A DNA stretch of 14,968 bases from an uncultured Alphaproteobacteria bacterium. Its GTDB lineage: Bacteria; Pseudomonadota; Alphaproteobacteria; RF32; CAG-239. The stretch covers positions 1 through 14,968 of the forward strand of contig CAKQUE010000017.1 in assembly GCA_934277435.1 (NCBI GenBank), given 5' to 3'. Of the stretch, positions 6,617-13,224 are shown one piece after another. Numbering within the stretch: the stretch's first letter is position 1; each line of letters starts with the position of its first letter. The notes under the pieces are model-generated. The model was not told the DNA's origin. It saw only the letters and a program-made list of their open reading frames with translations, and made no database searches. The position numbers and the translations under genes were made by a program.

Positions 6617-6668
6617 ATCACGCTTAAATTTTCAGATGTATGTTTGATTATTTAGCGTGATTTTTTTT
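6617..6668 (+). terminator. Terminator of array unit 3
   Basis: ATCACGCT-T-AAAT (6617-6629) pairs with ATTTAGCGTGAT (6650-6661), 12 bp with one bulged T, followed by eight T residues. It ends the array before tolQ. Confidence 0.88.
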
Positions 6669-6690
6669 ATACAAAAAAAGTGTAATTTTC

Positions 6691-6699
6691 TGTTAAAAT
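6691..6699 (+). promoter_or_regulatory. Possible extended -10 promoter of tolQRA
   Basis: TGTTAAAAT (6691-6699) fits an extended -10 element (TGN before the hexamer). No good -35 box lies upstream. It is the best candidate between the array terminator and tolQ. Confidence 0.35.
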
Positions 6700-6774
6700 T
6701 TAATTGAATATTTAATAATTCGTGCTAATTTACAGCCAAATAAATAAAAATTGCAATTTAATAAGGTTATACAA

Positions 6775-7524
6775 ATGGAAACACAAACTCTTTCAGATGT
6801 TGCACAAACCGCAACAGAACAGATGTCTTTATGGGATATGGTTTGGTCGTCTGATACAATCACCAAAGTGGTGATGATTGGCCTGATTGCCGTTTCAGTC
6901 TGGTCTTGGGCGATTATCATGGAAAAATTCGCAACTTTGCGTCAGGTACGCAGCTTGTCTAAAAAATTTGAAGAGGCCTTTTGGTCAGGCGGTTCTTTGG
7001 ACAGACTTTTTGAAGCAATCGGCAACCGTCCGCGCGACCCGATGTCTTCTATGTTTGTGGCCGCTATGCGTGAGTGGAAACGCAACACGCTTATGAAAGG
7101 TAAAACAGACCGCAGTATCCGTGGTGTATCATTGCAGCAGCGTATTGAAAAAGCTATGTTGGTGTCAATGGATAAAGAACTTGATGGTTTGGATACTCAC
7201 TTGGGATTCTTGGCCACAACAGGTTCAGTGGCTCCGCTTATTGGTTTGTTTGGTACGGTTTGGGGTATTATTAACAGCTTTAACGCCATTGCCGTTACCC
7301 AGAGTAACTCTTTGTCGGCTATGGCTCCTGGTATTGCCGAAGCTTTGTTTACCACTGCGTTTGGTTTGATTGCCGCTATTCCGGCTGTGGTTGCCTATAA
7401 TGCTATTACCACGGCGATTGATCGCTATGCTAAAAAGTTGGAGAATTTTATGGCGGAATTTTCAACGATTCTTTCTCGTGAAATTGATGAAACAACTTTG
7501 AAAGCCGATATGGCAGGAGAATAG
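6775..7524 (+). CDS. tolQ: TolQ, proton-channel subunit of the Tol-Pal system
   Basis: TolQ with TolR forms the inner-membrane motor that uses the proton gradient to energise TolA during envelope constriction. The 249-residue product has the expected layout: a first membrane helix at 31-49, a long cytoplasmic loop with the TolQ-type DPMSSMFVAAMREWKRN stretch, and two further helices at about 143-170 (LATTGSVAPLIGLFGTVWGI) and 190-212 (EALFTTAFGLIAAIPAVVAY). The conserved threonines of the channel lie in LATTG and LFTTAFG. I chose ATG 6775, with AAGG 8 bases upstream, over a TTG at 6751 lacking a ribosome site. tolR starts 2 bases after the stop. ExbB is the alternative family, but the tolR and tolA neighbours favour TolQ. 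Confidence 0.93.
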   Translation: METQTLSDVAQTATEQMSLWDMVWSSDTITKVVMIGLIAVSVWSWAIIMEKFATLRQVRSLSKKFEEAFWSGGSLDRLFEAIGNRPRDPMSSMFVAAMREWKRNTLMKGKTDRSIRGVSLQQRIEKAMLVSMDKELDGLDTHLGFLATTGSVAPLIGLFGTVWGIINSFNAIAVTQSNSLSAMAPGIAEALFTTAFGLIAAIPAVVAYNAITTAIDRYAKKLENFMAEFSTILSREIDETTLKADMAGE

Positions 7525-7526
7525 TT

Positions 7527-7994
7527 ATGGCATTTATGCAAAATTCTTCATATATCCGCCGGCAGTCGCGCCGTAAAGCCGATGTTAACATCACTAACCT
7601 GATGGATGTTATGATGGTTTTGTTGGTGGTGTTTATGGTGGCAGCTCCGCTGATGACTTCTGGTATTCCTTTGGATTTGCCTAAAGTAGGCGGTAAAAGT
7701 CTAGATGGTAATGAAACCTCGGTTAACATCAGCGTTGATAAAGATGGCTATTACTATATTGGTGAGTCTGTTGTGAACGATGAAGATATTTTGGAACGCT
7801 TAAAGGCAATAAAAGGCGCCAATGATGCTTTGTCTGTCACTATTTCAGGCGATACAACTACTGCTTATGGGCGGGTTATAGGCCTAATGGCAATGCTGAA
7901 AGAAGCTGGCTATGATAAGGTGGGGCTAAAAACCGAAGCCAAGCCTTACGCTGGTAAAAATGCAGGAAAAAATAAGACAAAAAGCAAGAAATAA
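7527..7994 (+). CDS. tolR: TolR, inner-membrane motor subunit of the Tol-Pal system
   Basis: The 155-residue protein has one membrane helix (about 25-44) with the proton-path aspartate at Asp27 in NLMDVMMVLLVVFMVAAP, the ExbD/TolR signature. It is followed by a periplasmic domain with LDLPK and a YGRVIGLMAMLKEAGY segment typical of the family. The C-terminus ends in a Lys/Asn/Gly-rich tail of about 15 residues that looks disordered. AGGAG lies 7 bases before the ATG and overlaps the end of tolQ, so translation is probably coupled. It works with TolQ as a ring around which proton flow drives conformational change passed to TolA. Confidence 0.93.
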   Translation: MAFMQNSSYIRRQSRRKADVNITNLMDVMMVLLVVFMVAAPLMTSGIPLDLPKVGGKSLDGNETSVNISVDKDGYYYIGESVVNDEDILERLKAIKGANDALSVTISGDTTTAYGRVIGLMAMLKEAGYDKVGLKTEAKPYAGKNAGKNKTKSKK

Positions 7995-8000
7995 CGACAG

Positions 8001-9002
8001 ATGAACAAGTACTTAAAACAATCGATAGTTTTGCATATAGCGGTGTTTTTGCTCTTCATGATTGATTTGCCAAACTGGCATCATGATATGACTTTGGGCA
8101 GTGCGCCGATTATTGTCGATTTGTCGCAAGTACGCATTGATGAAATGACTAACTTGCCGTCTAAGGCGGAGTTTGGTCCGGAAGACAGAAAAGCAACCGT
8201 GGCCGAACGTAAAGAAACTCAATATACTAAAGATACTGCGCCGGAGCCAGAACCGGAACCGGCTAAACCCGAAGAAAAAGCTGTTCCGGAAAAACAGCCT
8301 GATGTTGCTCCTGATGAAAAGCCGACAGAAGTAAAACAAGACTATTTAGAGGCGCCAAAGCCGGAAAAGAAACCGGAAAGAAAGCCTGATCCAAAGCCTA
8401 CGCCAAAGAAGCCGCCGATACCGGATTCTAAACCAAAACCAAAACCAAAGCCGCAGCCAAAACCGGATACCAAGCCGAAAGATACTAAAAAAGCTAAACC
8501 GGAGGAAAAGGCCGCTTTACAGAGCAACGCGCTCAAGAGTCTGATGCAAGAAATAGATAATACCAAAAATTTGGATATTGGCGAAACCACACAAAGCGCG
8601 ATGATAAAAGAAGGTACTCAGGTTAATAATATGGGGATAGAGGGCGGTAACAGCAATGGTTCATACTTGAGTGATTTGACTATTACCGAAACCGACGCTA
8701 TTGCCAGCCTGTTGCGCCAAAACTGGAATCTTGACCCTGGAGCTATCGGTTTGGAAAATATGCGTGTCGAAATTCGAGTATATCTGAACCGCGACGGCAG
8801 TATTAAAAAGATAGAATTTTTGGATATGGGACGTTTCAATTCTGATCCAAGCTATCGCTCGGTTGCCGAGAGCGCGCAACGCGCCATTATTGCCACTCAG
8901 CAGGTGTTTAAAGATGTGTTTGCCGGCAAATATTCGGGCAACTATGATAACTGGAGCACTTTGCGCTTAAACTTTGATCCGCTGGACAAAGGCGTAAATT
9001 AA
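8001..9002 (+). CDS. tolA: TolA, energy-transducing protein of the Tol-Pal system
   Basis: TolA links the TolQR motor to TolB/Pal at the outer membrane. This 333-residue protein has an N-terminal membrane anchor with the S-x3-H motif (Ser8, His12) used by TolA/TonB to contact the motor. A Pro/Lys/Glu-rich spacer at about 78-165 includes alternating Lys-Pro runs. The C-terminal domain from about residue 225 (VEIRVYLNRDGSIKKIEF, then SAQRAIIATQ) is of the TonB/TolA type. It starts 6 bases after tolR with a weak ribosome site. TonB would be the alternative, but position after tolQR and domain layout favour TolA. tolB and pal, the usual next genes, are absent downstream, where nagA begins. No convincing terminator follows. 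Confidence 0.9.
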   Translation: MNKYLKQSIVLHIAVFLLFMIDLPNWHHDMTLGSAPIIVDLSQVRIDEMTNLPSKAEFGPEDRKATVAERKETQYTKDTAPEPEPEPAKPEEKAVPEKQPDVAPDEKPTEVKQDYLEAPKPEKKPERKPDPKPTPKKPPIPDSKPKPKPKPQPKPDTKPKDTKKAKPEEKAALQSNALKSLMQEIDNTKNLDIGETTQSAMIKEGTQVNNMGIEGGNSNGSYLSDLTITETDAIASLLRQNWNLDPGAIGLENMRVEIRVYLNRDGSIKKIEFLDMGRFNSDPSYRSVAESAQRAIIATQQVFKDVFAGKYSGNYDNWSTLRLNFDPLDKGVN

Positions 9003-9091
9003 TCAAAACGAATAAAATAAGATATAGAAAGAGCAAGAACGTTTTTTTGCTCCCTTGCAAAATACAAGTAATTATGTTAAATCTGCAGATA

Positions 9092-9100
9092 TGTTATAAT
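9092..9100 (+). promoter_or_regulatory. Extended -10 promoter of nagAB
   Basis: TGTTATAAT (9092-9100) is a perfect TATAAT with the TGN extension; the -35 region is poor (TTATGT). The start would be near 9107, giving a leader of about 18 bases that carries AAGGGAG. No repressor site is recognisable. Confidence 0.55.
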
Positions 9101-9124
9101 TATTTTATCCAAGGGAGTACGTTT

Positions 9125-10306
9125 ATGTCTGCTGATATTTGTATTCATAATGCTGTTGTGTTTAACGGCTATTCAATGATGAAAAATTGCGCCGTTTTAA
9201 TCCGAAATGATAAAATTGTTGATGTGTTCAACGAAGAACGATTTTCGCAAAAAAAATTCGGCGAAGACACTCGATTTATAGACGCTAAGGGCTGCAGTAT
9301 TGCTCCGGGGTTTATTGATACTCACATCCATGGTTTTGGTGGTTATGGAACTGAGGATTGTTCGGTAAAATCTATTCTGAAAATGTCCGAAGGATTGGCT
9401 AAATGGGGTGTAACTTCGTTTATTCCAACGCTATATTCCGAAAAGAAAGACAAAATGATACGCGGTATTCGCGCTATTGTTGAGGCAATGGGCAAAGAAA
9501 CCGGAGCAAAAATCCTTGGTATCCATTTGGAAGGACCGTTTATTTCTCCCGACAGATTGGGTGTGCAATCTCCAGATACGATAAGTCCGGTAGATTTGAA
9601 TTTGATGGAAGAATTATGGCAAGCTTCCGAAGGACATATTATTAATATGACACTGGCGCCAGAAATAAAAAATATGCGAGAATTAGCTTTGTATTGCATT
9701 TCTAAAGGAATTGTTATGCAAGCCGGCCACACTAATGCCACTTATAAGCAAATGATAGAGGGTATGCAGGCGCGAATTATGCATGTGACGCATTTATTTA
9801 ATGCGATGAGCCGAATGCATCATCGTGACCCTGGTGCGGTTGGCGCTGTGTTTATTCATCCAGAATTATCGTGTGAAATTATTGCCGATGGTATTCATAT
9901 AGATTCGGAAATTATAAAATTTTTATTGACCTGCAAGTCTTTGGATAAGGTTGTTTTGGTGACCGATGCTTTAAAGCCTACTAAACAAAAACACGGCCCC
10001 TTGCTGGCTAACGGTGAAGAGGTATATTTGGATAAATGCTTTTATCGCAAATCGGATAATGTGATTGCCGGTTCGGCTTTGACGATGATAGACAGTGTAA
10101 AAAATATTGTATCCTACGGATTTAGGCTCGAAGAAGCAATTCATATGGCCTCAACCAATCCGGCGAGAATTATGAGGCAAGATAACTTGGGAGTTATTGC
10201 CCCCGGATATGATGCGGATTTGGTTATGCTAAGCGACAAATTAAAAGTAAAATACACAATTATAAAAGGTAAAATTTATGAGAAAGGAAAATTGGTATGC
10301 GCGTAA
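9125..10306 (+). CDS. nagA: N-acetylglucosamine-6-phosphate deacetylase
   Basis: Hydrolyses N-acetylglucosamine-6-phosphate to glucosamine-6-phosphate and acetate in the cytoplasm. This is the committed step in using the sugar or recycling it from peptidoglycan or chitin. The 393-residue protein is a metal-dependent amidohydrolase: HxH in DTHIHGFGG (His67, His69), GIHLEGPF with metal ligand Glu136, His202 in QAGHTNAT, His223 in VTHLFNAM, the catalytic aspartate Asp281 in LVTDAL, and the C-terminal ASTNPARIM and GYDADLVML motifs. ATG 9125 is preceded by AAGGGAG with a 7-base gap; an upstream TTG at 9047 is not supported. Its last 10 bases overlap nagB, so the two are one operon. Confidence 0.96.
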   Translation: MSADICIHNAVVFNGYSMMKNCAVLIRNDKIVDVFNEERFSQKKFGEDTRFIDAKGCSIAPGFIDTHIHGFGGYGTEDCSVKSILKMSEGLAKWGVTSFIPTLYSEKKDKMIRGIRAIVEAMGKETGAKILGIHLEGPFISPDRLGVQSPDTISPVDLNLMEELWQASEGHIINMTLAPEIKNMRELALYCISKGIVMQAGHTNATYKQMIEGMQARIMHVTHLFNAMSRMHHRDPGAVGAVFIHPELSCEIIADGIHIDSEIIKFLLTCKSLDKVVLVTDALKPTKQKHGPLLANGEEVYLDKCFYRKSDNVIAGSALTMIDSVKNIVSYGFRLEEAIHMASTNPARIMRQDNLGVIAPGYDADLVMLSDKLKVKYTIIKGKIYEKGKLVCA

Positions 10307-11091
10307 TAATAAAAGATGACAAAGAACTGGTGGCCGATTGGGCGGCAAATTATGTTGCCTATAAAATCAATCGGTTTAAGCCAACTCCAAGCAAACCATT
10401 TGTTTTGGGATTGCCGACTGGTTCTACTCCGCTTGGTATGTATAATAAGCTGATTAAACTATATCAAGAAGGCAAGGTTTCATTTGCCAACGTTGTTACT
10501 TTTAATATGGACGAATACATCGGTCTTGCGCCGGAACATCCGCAAAGTTATCACTATTTTATGTTTGAGAACTTTTTTAAGCATATTGATATTCAAAAGA
10601 AAAATGTTCATATTTTGGATGGCTTAACTAAAGATTATGCAAAAGAATGTTCTGAATATGAGCGCAAAATTAAAGAAATTGGCGGTATCCATCTGTTTAT
10701 CGGCGGAGTGGGCGAAGACGGTCATATTGCTTTTAATGAACCATTTTCATCACTTTCTTCTCGCACCAGAGTAAAAACATTGACCGAAAGCACCATAAAA
10801 GCAAACTCCAGATTTTTTGATTATGATTTGTCAAAAGTTCCTACCCAAGCTCTGACCGTTGGTGTCGGCACAATTATGGACGCCGAAGAAGTTATGATTT
10901 TGGCGACCGGAAAAAATAAGGCTCAAGCCTTGAAACACAGCATAGAAGAAGGAATTAGCCACGTTTGGACTTTATCTGAACTGCAGCGACATCAATATGG
11001 GATTATTGTTTGCGACAAAGAAGCTGTTACAGATTTGAGCGAACCGACCATAAAATATTTCTTGGAAATTGAAAGCAAAATTCCTGGGTAA
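10297..11091 (+). CDS. nagB: Glucosamine-6-phosphate deaminase
   Basis: Converts glucosamine-6-phosphate to fructose-6-phosphate and ammonia, passing the nagA product into glycolysis. The 264-residue length and the residues match the Escherichia coli enzyme closely: Asp72 in NMDEY, Asp141 and His143 in GEDGHIAFNEP, and Glu148. The phosphate loop is PTGSTPLGMY near 40-49. The start lies inside nagA with AAAGGA about 8 bases upstream, so translation is likely coupled. No sugar transporter, kinase or NagC/GntR-type regulator is in the window, so uptake and control must lie elsewhere. A terminator shared with the convergent gene follows. Confidence 0.96.
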   Translation: MRVIIKDDKELVADWAANYVAYKINRFKPTPSKPFVLGLPTGSTPLGMYNKLIKLYQEGKVSFANVVTFNMDEYIGLAPEHPQSYHYFMFENFFKHIDIQKKNVHILDGLTKDYAKECSEYERKIKEIGGIHLFIGGVGEDGHIAFNEPFSSLSSRTRVKTLTESTIKANSRFFDYDLSKVPTQALTVGVGTIMDAEEVMILATGKNKAQALKHSIEEGISHVWTLSELQRHQYGIIVCDKEAVTDLSEPTIKYFLEIESKIPG

Positions 11092-11109
11092 AAATATTTG
11101 ATTAAACAG

Positions 11110-11149
11110 AAATAAGGGCTTTCAAAAAAACAGAAAACCCTTATTTTTG
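11110..11149 (+). terminator. Terminator of nagAB, possibly bidirectional
   Basis: AAATAAGGG (11110-11118) pairs perfectly with CCCTTATTT (11138-11146), with further TTTC/GAAA pairs inside, followed by a T-run. It lies between the convergent nagB and the minus-strand gene ending at 11151. In the minus direction the T-run is shorter. Confidence 0.85.
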
Positions 11150-11150
11150 T

Positions 11151-11696
11151 TTATGAAACAATAGTTATATATTTTGGTGGAATGACACCGCCTTTTATAA
11201 CAAGCAGATAATATCGCACATAGGCAAAACGGCGGCCTGCCGCGTCATTGCAAATACTCCAATCCACAGGAGAAAAATCAATATCTTTTATGGATGCCAA
11301 TTTTTCATAAAATTCATCACTCTTCCACATCGTTTCTGGATGTTCAAGACTTTCAGGATATTTATCACCGAGAGGAGGTGAAACATAAACACTTTCAATT
11401 AAATTATCGGCAACTAATTTATCAATATCAACGGATACCAAAACATTATTTTCGGCAAAGTTCTTCAATAAATCAACTGATTGCTCATACCACTTAATCG
11501 GCTCAGTAAAAAATCTGATTCCTCTGCTGCGTCCAACAAAGGATTTTTCCAACCAATTGCAAACATCTTCTTGAGTTTTTAACTCTTTATCTCTCCAGAG
11601 ATAGCTTTTTAGATTGACGCTCTTACTTTTGGCAAAAGACTGTAATCCGTCTGTCATCACCGTATTATTTTTGGGAATGTAATGATATAATTTCAT
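11151..11696 (-). CDS. Uncharacterised 181-residue soluble protein
   Basis: I do not recognise this protein. It begins MKLYHYIPKNNTVMTDGLQS, a Tyr-His start followed by a GL(x)S segment that loosely recalls the opening strand of ADP-ribosyltransferase-fold proteins, but no catalytic triad can be assigned by eye. Other marked stretches are FVGRSRGIRFFTEPIKWYEQ, SVDIDKLVADNLIESVYV and a C-terminal RYYLLVIKGGVIPPKYITI strand. No signal peptide or membrane helix. I prefer the second in-frame ATG (11696) because AGGTG lies 9 bases upstream; the ATG at 11702 would overlap that site. It has its own strong promoter and faces nagB, so it is a single-gene unit. Confidence 0.75.
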   Translation of the reverse strand: MKLYHYIPKNNTVMTDGLQSFAKSKSVNLKSYLWRDKELKTQEDVCNWLEKSFVGRSRGIRFFTEPIKWYEQSVDLLKNFAENNVLVSVDIDKLVADNLIESVYVSPPLGDKYPESLEHPETMWKSDEFYEKLASIKDIDFSPVDWSICNDAAGRRFAYVRYYLLVIKGGVIPPKYITIVS

Positions 11697-11734
11697 TTTC
11701 ACCTACTGTTTGTGTTTCTTTTTTTAACTGCCCA

Positions 11735-11763
11735 AGTATAACATCAAAATGAATTAGCGTCAA
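11735..11763 (-). promoter_or_regulatory. Strong promoter of the 181-residue protein gene
   Basis: On the minus strand TTGACG (11763-11758), a 17-base spacer, and TATACT (11740-11735) with a TGT extension. It is the closest match to the sigma70 consensus in the window, which suggests strong or simply controlled expression. Confidence 0.75.
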
Positions 11764-11815
11764 GGCGATATCATAACAGTTTATTTCCACCAAATTTTTT
11801 AGCCATATTTTTCTC

Positions 11816-11865
11816 ATCAACTTAAATGGGGTTGATAATTTTTATCAGCCCCCCTTTAAGTTGAT
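11816..11865 (-). repeat. 50-base near-perfect inverted repeat after the 332-residue gene
   Basis: ATCAACTTAAA (11816-11826) pairs with TTTAAGTTGAT (11855-11865). Inside, TGGGG faces a run of six C, and TGATAA/TTATCA closes the tip. In either orientation no T-run follows, so it is not a standard intrinsic terminator. It begins 3 bases past the stop of the minus-strand gene and may stabilise the mRNA end or be a mobile palindrome. An 11-codon frame (ATG at about 11799, minus) beyond it is probably chance. Confidence 0.7.
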
Positions 11866-11868
11866 ACA

Positions 11869-12867
11869 TTATTCACCCATACCTTTTCCTTTGTTAGTAT
11901 GAACACTACAAAGATGAATTTGTGATTTTCTGTATTCTGAAGTTAAGTTCTTATGTACCAACTTTTTAATATACGGTAATTCTGTTGTGCAAGTTTGCCC
12001 TTGAGGAGAACCGACAAATGTTGGACTTCCGCCCCAACCAGCTTCTCTTGCCGATAATTCATTTTTAATTGCTTCTAAATCAGCATATCCTGCTTCATGT
12101 TGGCAAATACTTACTTTTCGATAAGTTGTTCCATCTGGATTACGCATTGCCGGATTTATTGCGACAACAACCGGAGCCATTGAATAACCTACATTTGTTG
12201 CACAAGGAAGTGTGGTTTCTACATAAGCAACACCGCCGACAACTTCAGCTTTAATTTCACCTGATTTAACGCGGTCAATAATACCAGTTTGAACAGTGCG
12301 ATAATTATTCATTACTGTTTCGTCAACTTTCCCCGTATCAATAAACGTTTTTACATCTTCAATATTTTTCGGAGTGACCATAAATACTTTTACAGATGAG
12401 GCCAAAGCCGCAACTTTATTATTCGGATTAAATGCTTGCTCAATTGGTTTAGGACCTTCCCATTTTGCACCCAAATGTGCATCGTGTTCATTTATTTTAG
12501 CTAAATTACCATTATATTCAGTCGGTTTACCTTGTAAATAGCGATCAGCCATAACATATGCTGCAATTGAGTCAACATCAACACGATTAGTTACAAATAC
12601 TACATCCTGCCCTTTAAATTCTGCCAATAATTTCTTAGCATTTTCAGCAACAGTTTTGGCACAGCATTCATCAGCCTTGCCATCAGTGTGTTGAGGGTCA
12701 ATATTTTTGTCACAAATATCAGATAAATCAGCCACCGTCATTTCCAAACCGACGATTTTTTTACCTTCCGCTTTTAATGCTTTCAACTTAGCTATTTCTT
12801 GTTCGCGAACATTTTCTCCAGTTTTAGGATTTTTCATTGCCGGATTGATATACATAAATTTTGTCAT
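11869..12867 (-). CDS. Uncharacterised 332-residue protein with a possible DHH-like motif
   Basis: A cytoplasmic protein without signal or membrane segments. Residues 88-105 (DVVFVTNRVDVDSIAAYV) resemble the first motif of DHH phosphoesterases, where a strand leads to a D-x-D metal site. NEHDAH (127-132) could supply further ligands, and GWGGSPTFVGSPQGQTC (277-293) sits where a glycine-rich DHHA1-type substrate loop would be. This is a weak, by-eye resemblance and the canonical DHH triplet is absent. Unusually, INPAMKNP (7-14) recurs as INPAMRNP (237-244). The start is firm: AAGGAG 6 bases before the ATG. It has its own promoter and is followed by a large inverted repeat. Confidence 0.75.
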   Translation of the reverse strand: MTKFMYINPAMKNPKTGENVREQEIAKLKALKAEGKKIVGLEMTVADLSDICDKNIDPQHTDGKADECCAKTVAENAKKLLAEFKGQDVVFVTNRVDVDSIAAYVMADRYLQGKPTEYNGNLAKINEHDAHLGAKWEGPKPIEQAFNPNNKVAALASSVKVFMVTPKNIEDVKTFIDTGKVDETVMNNYRTVQTGIIDRVKSGEIKAEVVGGVAYVETTLPCATNVGYSMAPVVVAINPAMRNPDGTTYRKVSICQHEAGYADLEAIKNELSAREAGWGGSPTFVGSPQGQTCTTELPYIKKLVHKNLTSEYRKSQIHLCSVHTNKGKGMGE

Positions 12868-12895
12868 CTCTTACTCCTTGAAAAGTTTTATTGAA

Positions 12896-12918
12896 ATATT
12901 GTCTGGATATTGTCTGGA
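12896..12918 (-). repeat. Two tandem copies of an 11-base motif at the predicted transcript start
   Basis: ATATTGTCTGG occurs twice in a row (12896-12906, 12907-12917), followed by A. The copies lie between the -10 box and the ribosome site of the 332-residue gene and cover the expected transcript start near 12911. One helical turn between copies is what a regulator with two contacts on one DNA face would need. Confidence 0.45.
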
Positions 12919-12946
12919 TTATGGCACGATATTAATGTCGCGCCAA
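12918..12946 (-). promoter_or_regulatory. Promoter of the 332-residue protein gene
   Basis: On the minus strand TTGGCG (12946-12941) and CATAAT (12923-12918) with a 17-base spacer. Confidence 0.55.
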
Positions 12947-12990
12947 CTTGTTTTTTTGTATAATTTTCGGCAAAAACTATTTAAACGGCA

Positions 12991-13041
12991 GTTTGCCTCA
13001 CCGGCGTACTTCCGTTCGCCTCTCGTCCTTGTCGGCTCCAC
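12991..13041 (-). repeat. Decayed third copy of the right-edge repeat core
   Basis: About 51 bases align to the core of the 135-bp repeat at 14666 and 14834 with 44 of 52 columns the same. The GGCG/CGCC hairpin arms are kept and the loop differs. The flanking terminator and tRNA-like tail are not present. The interval 12947-13224 holds no gene I would support; a minus-strand frame crossing it (12919-13143) starts with TTG, has no ribosome site and encodes the repeat itself. Confidence 0.7.
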
Positions 13042-13224
13042 GACATCAACCTTGGTAACTTCAAAAATCAACCCAAAGGTGGCTATTATTGGCATTTTAT
13101 CACGTTTTATAATCTTTGATACTGCTTTTGCCCTTTTTTTCAATGTTGAACCGGCTGATAGACGGATAATAAAAAAATGTTAACTTTTGTGCGAAATTGC
13201 AACATTGTTTAACATTTTGAAGAA

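Larger units (their letters stand above)
5621..6668 (+). repeat. Tandem array of three promoter / leader / short hydrophobic ORF / terminator units
   Basis: Three units run 5621-6089, 6089-6366 and 6367-6668. Each begins ATTGCC directly after a terminator T-run and has a -10 box 17 bases later. Each then has the block AGTATTATA (5667-5675, 6134-6142, 6412-6420) 15-16 bases after the -10, a T-rich leader with TTCAT soon after, a short frame starting in the context TTATGG, and an own terminator. Leaders of units 1 and 3 also share TTTTTACTT-like stretches. The units are diverged, not recent copies. The frames share a hydrophobic start and a Cys at residue 16-19. None of the three starts has a Shine-Dalgarno site, unlike most other genes here. 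Confidence 0.7.

Noticed and set aside
9031..9052. Possible terminator after tolA (GAGCAA/TTGCTC)
   Set aside because: The T residues are in the loop and none follow the stem, so it does not fit an intrinsic terminator.
9047..9124. Upstream TTG start extending nagA by 26 residues
   Set aside because: The extension crosses the promoter region and lacks a ribosome site, while ATG 9125 has AAGGGAG at a 7-base distance and gives the normal family length.
12919..13143. Minus-strand 74-residue frame across the decayed repeat
   Set aside because: It starts at TTG with no ribosome site, and its middle is the repeat core, which is open in this frame by composition. The promoter of the next gene overlaps its end.
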